Part shown: positions 56,607-64,000 of the stretch, one piece after another
Layout: every line of letters begins with the position of its first letter
Numbering within the stretch: the stretch's first letter is position 1
From: Ziziphus jujuba
Lineage: Eukaryota; Streptophyta; Magnoliopsida; Rosales; Rhamnaceae
Length of the DNA: 64,000 bases
Direction of reading: 5' to 3'
Assembly (NCBI RefSeq): GCF_031755915.1
Contig: NC_083389.1
Coordinates: 3,100,001-3,164,000 of the forward strand
Notes under the pieces: generated by a model
The model's input: only the letters and a program-made list of their open reading frames with translations
The model's database searches: none
Told to the model about the DNA's origin: nothing
Position numbers and translations under genes: made by a program

Positions 56607-56674
56607 CTTGAAGAAAGGGCTTGACGAATACAAACCTAGGACAATGTAAGCATATATATAAGAAAACTTCGTGT

Positions 56675-56735
56675 AAGCCATTGAGAAACCTTTGAATCAT
56701 GTAATGTAAATGATTCAAAGGTTTCTTAATGGCTT
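56675..56735. terminator. ccsA-ndhD intergenic stem-loop
   Basis: AAGCCATTGAGAAACC.. pairs with ..GGTTTCTTAATGGCTT: 26-bp arms (56675-56700 and 56710-56735) with one mismatch and a 9-nt loop. Such inverted repeats mark mRNA 3' ends in plastids, here between convergent genes. It is well kept although the flanking genes are broken. Confidence 0.75.
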
Positions 56736-56897
56736 GCATATCTGGTTAAAATAGAATTACAATTCATATTTTTTTTTTATTTTAGTTAGTTAAACTTACG
56801 AGAAGAAAAAATAAATTTTTTCTTATTTTACAAGGAACGGTTTTCACAATCATAGGATTTTTGTTTGATGTTTTGGTTTGTTGACTAAGGAAAACTA

Positions 56898-58381
56898 TCA
56901 ATTAAAAAAATTAAATAGAATAGCTTCGTCTTCATCAATTGATAGTGAGAAAATGAAATCCGGATAAATCCCAATATCTATTACAGGTAGCAGTATAAAG
57001 AGCAAAACAAATAGCTCCCGTGGCTCATAATCGAAAAAATAAGAGTTTCGAGCATTAAAAATCTTGTATCCATAGAACATCTTACATAACATGGATAATG
57101 AGTAAATATAAGCTAATATCATTCCATTTGCCATTACAAAAGTAATTACTATTTTTGTAATTAAAAGATATTTTTGGCTAGTGAGTATTCCAAAAAATAC
57201 TATCAATTCTGCAACAAAACCGCTCATACTCGGTAATGCAAGAGAAGCCATCGATAAGATACTGAAAGTCATAAATATTTTTCGAATTGCGATCCTACCC
57301 ATTTCCTCGGGATAAACAAGATGTATTCTATCATAACTCGTTCCTTCCAAGAAAAAAAGTGCAACACCAATAAATCCATGAGAGATTATTTGTAAAATGG
57401 CTCCATTGAGTCCTGTATCGTTTATAGAACCAATTGCTATAATTATGAAACCCATATGAGATATGGAGGAATAAGCTATTCTTTTTTTTAAATTAAGTTG
57501 CCCTAGAGATGTTGGAGCTATGTAGATTATTTGAATTATGCCTACTATGATCAACCAAGGAGAAAAGATAGAATGAGCGTGAGGTAATAATTGCATATTT
57601 ATTCGAACCACTCCATACGCTCCCATTTTTAATAATATTCCAGCTACAAGCATAAAAGTACTGTAATGTGCCTTTCCATGGGTGTTTGGTAACCATGTAT
57701 GTAAGTGTATAATTGTTGATTTGACAATAAAAGCAATAAAAAAAAATGATTTCCAGTGTTACAGGATACAATTGATCAGCTGATGTTTCAAAATTTAATG
57801 TCGGTTCATTAGAACCATATAAACCAATACCCGAGCTCCTATTAATCAAAAAACAGAAGCTCCTGTAGTGTACAAAATAAATTTTATAGTTGAATACAAA
57901 TGTTTCTTTTTGCCTCATATGGATAGAAGTAGATAAACTGGAATTAATTCTAACTTCCATAGGATGAAAAAAAGTAAAAGGTCTTGAGAAGAAAATGGTC
58001 CTATTTGACCTCTATACATTACTAACATCAAGAAATGGAATAATCAGGAATCTCTAGTAACCGGCCAGGCTACTAAAGTAGCTAAAGTAGTGATAAATCC
58101 TGTCAGTAAAGTATGTCTTATAGAAATTCCATCTATTCCCAATCTCCAATAAAAATAAATAAAAAATGGATCCATTTATAATTGTCTGTAAGTTGGATTA
58201 ATGGATCGTCCAATTGGAAATGATACCAAAATGTATAGGTTATTAGAAGGAGTTCTATTATTCATATACAAATAGTATACCACCTAGTTACCTTATTCCC
58301 TCTATGAGGGAGAAAGAAAATTATAGAACCCGTGGCTATTAGCAAAACTACAACTATTGTTAACCAAGGAAGATCATTCAT
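56898..58381 (-). pseudogene. ndhD: NADH dehydrogenase-like subunit D
   Basis: Start ATG at 58379-58381 ([10 protein letters not shown]), where many plastids have ACG that is edited to AUG. Long open block 57653-56898: [20 protein letters not shown] and [20 protein letters not shown], with proton-pumping antiporter-like helices, and a TGA stop. The 5' half is split by frame changes (57960-57493 reads in another frame). Length of 1,484 bp is near the normal ~1,503. Part of the thylakoid NDH complex. Confidence 0.93.
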
Positions 58382-58515
58382 GGTAAAAACAAGATACACT
58401 TGGACCAGAAAAACCCATGCTCAAAAGTATAAAATAAAATATATTATTTAGAGCTCGGTTTTTTGTTGGTAAAAAAAAAAAATAAATATATTCAAGTAAG
58501 GTTTTCTGAAATATA

Positions 58516-58758
58516 TCAATAAGCTAGCCCCATACTTCGAGTTGTTTCATGCCATAAATAAACTCAAACACTTAAGAAATCTATTGGACAGGCGGATTCA
58601 CATCGTTTACAACCGACACAGTCCTTTGTTCTTGGAGTAGAATTGATTTGCTTAGCTTTACACCCGTCCTAAGGTATCATTTCTAATACATCTATGGGGG
58701 CTCGGACACATTGAGTACATCCTATACATGTATCATAAATCTTTACTGAATGTAACAT
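58516..58758 (-). pseudogene. psaC: photosystem I iron-sulfur protein PsaC
   Basis: ATG at 58758, TGA at 58516-58518, 243 bp against 246. The first ferredoxin motif [10 protein letters not shown] is present, but the following Cys codon of the CP pair is deleted in frame (RAPIDVLE where ACPTDVLE is normal), losing one 4Fe-4S ligand. Two stops follow: TAG for Trp in IPWDGC and TGA for Arg in SVRVYLW. The second motif [12 protein letters not shown] is intact. PsaC normally carries the two terminal 4Fe-4S clusters of photosystem I. Confidence 0.93.
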
Positions 58759-59002
58759 TGGATCTATAAATTTTTTGAATATTCTAAATTTTTGATCTAG
58801 TAAATTTATAAATAAATTATATATTTAGACACCAGATGAATCAATGATTTACTAGAATTTTTTTAATCAATCTACTTCTAGACCGACTCATGTAAAGGAG
58901 CCATAATACTTTGATTTCTTACTTTTTTGCAAACATGATCCTACATTGTGTATAATACATGCTTATTCGATTTTGTGAATCTTCTAATTTCTATGATTAA
59001 TA

Positions 59003-59305
59003 TTACTTATTCAACAAATTAGATTGAATAATACGAGTTGATTTTCTATTACGATAAATTGACGAAACAATAGTCAGTCCAATAGCTGCTTCAATAGCTG
59101 CAATAGTTAACAAAAATTGAAAAAATATTACCTTTTAATTGGCGACTATCAAAAAAATAAAAAAATGTTACATAATTTATATTAACTGCATTCAGTATAA
59201 GTTTAAGAAACATAAGGCCTCTAACCATATTGCAGCTTGTGATCAATCCATAGTACCAATTGAAAATAAGTAGGCACTCAAAATAAGTACATGTTCGAGC
59301 ATCAT
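59003..59305 (-). pseudogene. ndhE: NADH dehydrogenase-like subunit E
   Basis: ATG at 59305 ([15 protein letters not shown]), TAA at 59003-59005; 303 bp against the usual 306. A frame change just after LFSIG moves the middle into another frame ([35 protein letters not shown]). A second change precedes the AAIEAAIGL.. region and the NRKSTR..SNLLNK end. It is a small membrane subunit (NuoK-like) of the NDH complex. Confidence 0.9.
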
Positions 59306-59509
59306 TGACCAACTCCTTATCAATTAAATTTTGATTTATTTCAATATAATATGAACAACAATTCAACGGATTCAACTTACTAGAATCTAAAAGGTGAAGA
59401 ACAAATAAATAGATTGGTAATAGATCTAATAAAAGAATTTCTATTTTCAACATAAACAATCTTTAATTAGAATTGAAGAGAAATAGATGTGACAACATAC
59501 ACTAAAGTT

Positions 59510-59980
59510 TCAAAGGGAAGAAAAAAAATATGTTGATAAATGAATTCCAATTTGTTGATTATTACTTATCAAATCTTGCTCTGTAATTTGGTTTGATCTT
59601 GTAGTCCAAATAATCCCGTACCATGACGTATCTATAATAGTACTCATTAGTAAAACCAAAATGCTTGTATAAACCAGCAAAGTAACCCCATCCCCAACAG
59701 TCCAAAGATTAAAATCTTTGTAATATTCTGAACCATTCATGAACATCACAGCAAATATGATTAAAACATTTATGGCTCCCCCGTAAATAAGGAGTTGTGC
59801 TGCAACTACAAAATAGGAGTATAATAGAATATAGAATAAGGATATACAAACAAGAACAAGTCCCAATGTAAAAGCAGAATAAATTGGGTTGGTAAATAAT
59901 ACTACTCCTATACCTCGTAATATAAGACCTAATCCCATAAAGACTAAAAGAAAATCATGTATTGGTCCAGGCAAATCAAT
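59510..59980 (-). pseudogene. ndhG: NADH dehydrogenase-like subunit G
   Basis: The expected start codon at 59978-59980 reads ATT, not ATG, so the start is lost. The frame that follows is open for about 154 codons ([19 protein letters not shown].., [20 protein letters not shown]). The C-terminal ~20 residues are missing: the frame ends SSL at 59510 where FFLPFE.. is expected. NuoJ-like membrane subunit. It is the least damaged ndh gene here. Confidence 0.9.
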
Positions 59981-60355
59981 TATATGTAAAAAAAAAAAAA
60001 AAAAAACAGAGATAAAAAATTGAAATCTTTTTCATGACCTTATTGAGACTCGACCTGAATTTTTTCTTTTTTATGATTTATAATCAATTCCTAATTGAAT
60101 GAAATCCTTAGGGATGTGAAATAATGTGGGTACAGATATTGGACAAATTTCATTCTTTATCTGAAAGAAAGAGTAGTGCAAATCTGAAACTATCTTTCGA
60201 AATAATTATATAGACATTAATTACTAAAATTTCAATCCAAATTAAGACATGATTATGATCAACTAATGAATAGTTCGGATTTGTAGGGTGTGATCAAACA
60301 AAACAAAAGTAACCTAAGTACTTAGTAATTCAAAACTTTTCTTAAATCAAAGGAG

Positions 60356-60858
60356 TTACTTATTTTTTATTTGAGGCGAATTCAAAATTGTTCGAATTGT
60401 ATAATCGTCAATTACTGATGTTGGTAAACAACCCAAAGCAATTTGATTATAATTTAATTCATGATGATCATAAGTAGAAAGTTCATATTCTTCAATCATT
60501 GATGAACAATTCGTTGGACAATACTCAACGGAGTTACCACAAAATATACAGATTCTGAAATCAATATTGTAATTAAGAATCGTTTCTTGAAAATATCAAT
60601 TTCCAATTTCCAATCAATGATGCGTAAATCTATAGGACACACATGAACACATACTTCACAAGCAATACATTTATGAAACTCAAAATGGATTCGACCATAG
60701 GAATGCTCCACGATGATTAATTTTTCATAAAGATATTGAATAGTTACAGGTAAACGATTTGCATGGGATAAAGTAATCATGAAACTTTAACCAATGTACC
60801 TTGCAGCTTGTACTGTTTGTTGACCATAATTCATGAACCCAATTACCATAGGGAACAT
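60356..60858 (-). pseudogene. ndhI: NADH dehydrogenase-like subunit I (4Fe-4S)
   Basis: ATG at 60858 ([16 protein letters not shown]). The first 4Fe-4S motif [12 protein letters not shown] is at about 60,635-60,670. A frame change at about 60,575 puts the second motif in a different frame; there it reads [12 protein letters not shown], with one cluster Cys changed to Ser. TAA at 60356-60358. The peripheral-arm electron-transfer subunit of NDH, now non-functional. Confidence 0.92.
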
Positions 60859-60940
60859 ATCAAGAATATATATGAATAATTTGATGTTTTTTTATTTCTA
60901 TTGTTTAAGCCAGGTTGTGAATATAAAATATCATGTTCCT

Positions 60941-63208
60941 GTACAATGAAAAGAGTTGGAAAGAAGTTGTTAATAACAGATTACCGAGAGAAATAGGTAC
61001 AAGAAATTTCCATCCAAGATCCAATAGTTTGTCCATTCTTAGCCTAGGTAAAGTCCATCTTGTTACGATAGGAATGAACAAAAATAAATAAGTTTTAGCT
61101 AATGTAATAAAGATACCCATTGTCGCCCCAAAAACATCATATCGTTGATTTATTTCAAAAAGCTCAGAAAAAAATATATACGGAATAGAGATATTTCAAC
61201 CACCAAAGTAAAGAACTGTTACAAATAATGACGAAACTAATATGCTTAGATAGGAAGCAACATAAAATAAACCAAATTTTATCCCCGAATATTTCGTTTG
61301 ATAACCTGCTACTAATTCATCTTCCGCTTCTGGTAAATCAAAAGGCAATCTCTCACATAGTGCTAGGAAAGAAATTAGAAAAAAGATAAACCCTATAGGT
61401 TGACACCACCAATTCCATCCCCTAAAACCATATTTTGATTGCGCCTAAACTTTATCAACTGTACTTGAACTATTAGATAATCATAGTCGGCGGTACCATC
61501 ACTATTTCCATTGCTATTCCAAAACCGTACATGCGATTTTCACCTCATACGGCTCTTGAAGGGCCATAAAAAAATCTAAGGACTAAGCCCTTTTATCTTG
61601 CAATGCTTAGTTATGCGATAGATAAGATTCAAATCTATCATACGGTCCAAAATTAGACCAATTGAATTCTGTTTGTTATGTTGTAATAAATTTTAATAAA
61701 AAAAATAATTAATATAATTAATATTAATAATTAATAATAAAGAATTCAATTTATTACTAATTTAATAAATTAATAAATTGAATTAATAATAAATAAACAA
61801 AATTCTTCTGAATTGACCTCGTCCTTCTTTTCAAAATTTCCATAATCATTTAAATTTTTCTTTGTTGAGTAATAACTTGATTCTTCAATAAAACACTCCT
61901 CGTAAAAAAATCAATAACCCATCATTTTCACTTACAAAAAAGAATTATATATTACATTAATTCATGAATTATGACACGAACTGTATCAATATAAATCTGG
62001 ATCTTGTTTATTCTTTTGTACTCCTTTCTTTTTTTTTATTCCTATTCTTCTTTTTGTTTTTGAAAAAAAAAAAAGGCTTACAAAATCAAAAGAAGGATTA
62101 TTTCGTTCCCAATAGTGTCATTTATTTAATCGAAGGATAGGAGCATACTCTAGATCGGAATTGTGGGGAGTACTGCCTTATAACTTCTACAAATTTAAAG
62201 CCCCAATTAGTAATTTTTGTATATTATGTAGAAATGTCTACTTTTGGATAATTTACAAGATCTACATTACTAATTGTGTGCGTATCTTGGTGTTTCTACC
62301 TATCCATTCATTTTTGTTCAATCGCCTTTTCTTTTATGGTAATACATGTATGAAAATACATACAAACGATAATGAAAACTCAATACGGTTGATCTTTTGA
62401 GCCCATTTCAAGTCAGGATGACTAATCAACCAATCTTTAGGTAAACGGTATCTTCTACTTCTGTTTATTTCCGCTCAACTCTCTAACTCTTATACATAGA
62501 AAATGAGACTCAATATCTTTACTGTGAATTTATATAGAAGTTGTTTTCTTTCACTTATCCAACTATTTGATTTAGTTCATCAATCTGACTAATGAATAAA
62601 AAAATGAAGATATCTACTCAATTCATTTTACCCTTTTCCTAGAAAGGAAAGAATAGAAAGGCAAGAATAGAGAAAAATTTATGTCTTAATGAATCATACG
62701 TAGAGATATTGATAACACACATAAAGTTAATGGTATTTCATAACTAATTGATTGAGTAGAAGCTTGTAGACCGCCTAAAAAGGAATATATATTATTTGAC
62801 CCGTATCCTGACATAAGAAGTCCAATGGGAGCAATACTGGAAATGGCAATCCATAGAGAAACACTGATATTGAGCTTACTAAAATTGATATGACTGCTAT
62901 GGACGGTCCGATACTGAATAAATGACTATCTCCTCTTGATGGAAAAATATTTTCTTTGAAAATAAGTTTTGTCCCATCTGCTAGAGCTTGAAGAACTCCC
63001 AAAGGGCCGGCGTATTCAGGTCCAATACGTTGCTGCAATCCTATGGATATTTCTCTTTCTCACCATACAATTACCAATACGCCTATTATGATTCCCAATA
63101 CGAGAGTAAAAATAGGAATAAAGGCCATATAATTCTTTAGACCTCTTTTAAAAACTCCAATCTAGAAAAAGAATTGATATCTTGTACTTCTGTCGTATCA
63201 CTTATCAT
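60941..63208 (-). pseudogene. ndhA: NADH dehydrogenase-like subunit A with group II intron
   Basis: Exon 1 is about 63208-62703: MISDTTEVQ.. from the ATG at 63208, then [20 protein letters not shown], with frame breaks after FSIGPSIAV. The intron is about 62702-61480. Exon 2 is about 61479-60941, with [30 protein letters not shown] (reversed) and [20 protein letters not shown]. The expected stop TAA at 60941-60943 reads TAC, so the last frame runs on to 60905. NuoH-like membrane subunit. An ATG at 63208 next to the ndhH stop keeps the plastid gene overlap spacing. Confidence 0.92.
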
Positions 63209-63209
63209 T

Positions 63210-64000
63210 TCAAGGATCAACTTCTCCCACAATGATATCTATGCTACCTAGTATCATCATAATATCAGCCAATTTCAATCTTTTAACTAACTGAGGAAGA
63301 ATTTGCAAATTGATAAAACATGGTGGGTGAATTTTCCATCTCCAAGGAAAACCACCCTGATCCCCTATCAGAAAAATTCCCAATTCTCATTTTGGGCCTT
63401 CAAGTCTAACATGGAGTTCTTGTTTTGGTAATTCAAATGTAGCAGAATGTTTTTTTACTTATAAATTGATATTAAAAATAATTCCATTTGGGATTCTTTT
63501 CTCTATCAAACTATCAGATTTGAAAATTCTCATATGGCCTTCCTAAAATTCCTTCCAGAGCCTGTTGAATAATTTTTATGGATTCTATCATTTCAGCAAT
63601 TCGGACTAGATAACAAACTAACGAATCTCCTTCTTTTTGCCATTGGACTTCCCAATTAAATTCATCAAAACATTCATAATGATCAACTTTATGAAGATCC
63701 CATTGTATTGCGGAAGCCCACAGCATTGGTCCTAATAAACCTAATTTATTACTTCCTTTGTACCAATAATGCCTGCTCTTTCAACTCATTCTAAAAAAAT
63801 AGGATTTCATGTAATAAGTTTTTGATAGTCAGCGATTCCTGTTAAATAAATAATCACAAAAATCCAAACATTTATCTATCCAACCATGAGGTAGATCAGC
63901 AGCTACTCCTTTGATACGAAAATAATTATGCATCATTCTCATACCGATGGCAGCTTCAAATAAATCATATATTAATTCTCTTTCTCAAAAAATATAGAAG
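63210..64000 (-). pseudogene. ndhH: NADH dehydrogenase-like subunit H, C-terminal two thirds
   Basis: TGA at 63210-63212 after ..DIIVGEVDP. Upstream blocks are FPWRWKIH.., GIFLIGDQ, and the open frame 63726-63514 with [21 protein letters not shown] and [15 protein letters not shown]. The start lies beyond the window. Several frame changes and stops (for example between 63,514 and 63,470). NuoD-like subunit of the peripheral arm of NDH. It abuts ndhA by one base, as in plastid operons. Confidence 0.92.

Noticed and set aside
1..64000. Interpretation as a plastid genome or an insertion in mitochondrial DNA
   Set aside because: Gypsy, CACTA, Cassandra and SINE sequences, LTR insertions with target duplications inside ycf2, and decay of nearly every plastid gene do not fit a plastid. 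No mitochondrial gene is seen, though plant mitochondria also take up plastid DNA, so this is a strong argument and not absolute proof.

Overview
The window looks like nuclear DNA of a flowering plant, most likely a eudicot. It is a graveyard of plastid DNA (nuclear plastid insertions, NUPTs) broken up by retrotransposons. I found no intact nuclear gene: every coding region recognised is either a decayed plastid gene or a decayed transposon gene. The nuclear assignment rests on Ty3/gypsy elements with LTRs, two insertions with target-site duplications, a CACTA transposase remnant, Cassandra-type TRIMs and a tRNA-like SINE, together with nonsense and frameshift damage in almost every plastid gene. 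The species cannot be named from the sequence.

Layout. 1-1.94 kb: inverted pieces of a gypsy element. 1.94-2.60 kb: plastid rps7 tail and ndhB head. 2.6-9.46 kb: a minus-strand gypsy element (R1), joined head to head to a plus-strand copy (R2, 9.46-13.3 kb) that carries a nested solo LTR. 13.3-15.7 kb: plastid trnG-UCC and trnR-UCU region. 15.7-19.2 kb: plastid rrn23, rrn4.5, rrn5, trnR-ACG and a trnN remnant. 19.5-27.1 kb: a ycf1 head, an ndhD tail, ycf2 with a solo LTR inside, trnI-CAU, rpl23 and rpl2. 27.1-31.97 kb: a third gypsy element (R3). 32.6-34.1 kb: CACTA transposase remnant. 34.1-37.05 kb: unexplained DNA with a diverged internal repeat. 37.06-41.98 kb: an LTR joined tail to tail to a gag-protease-only element (R4). 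42-50.1 kb: AT-rich nuclear DNA with a duplicated block and a SINE. 50.1-52.4 kb: Cassandra TRIM and a long inverted repeat. 52.4-53.16 kb: a second, more damaged copy of the plastid rRNA 3' region. 53.2-64 kb: a gene-order-preserving copy of most of the plastid small single-copy region (rpl32, trnL-UAG, ccsA, ndhD, psaC, ndhE, ndhG, ndhI, ndhA, ndhH).

The gypsy elements form one family. The LTR is about 1.1 kb, begins TGATG and ends GTATCA. The primer site matches initiator tRNA-Met. The pol reading frame runs about 260-300 bp into the 3' LTR and ends in a GPITRA-type motif. These features fit the CRM (centromeric) chromovirus clade, so the locus may be pericentromeric; that is an inference. 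The plastid segments come from the inverted repeat and both single-copy regions in an order no plastid genome has, so the locus is a mosaic built by several insertions or by joining of fragments, then cut by retroelements and inversions.
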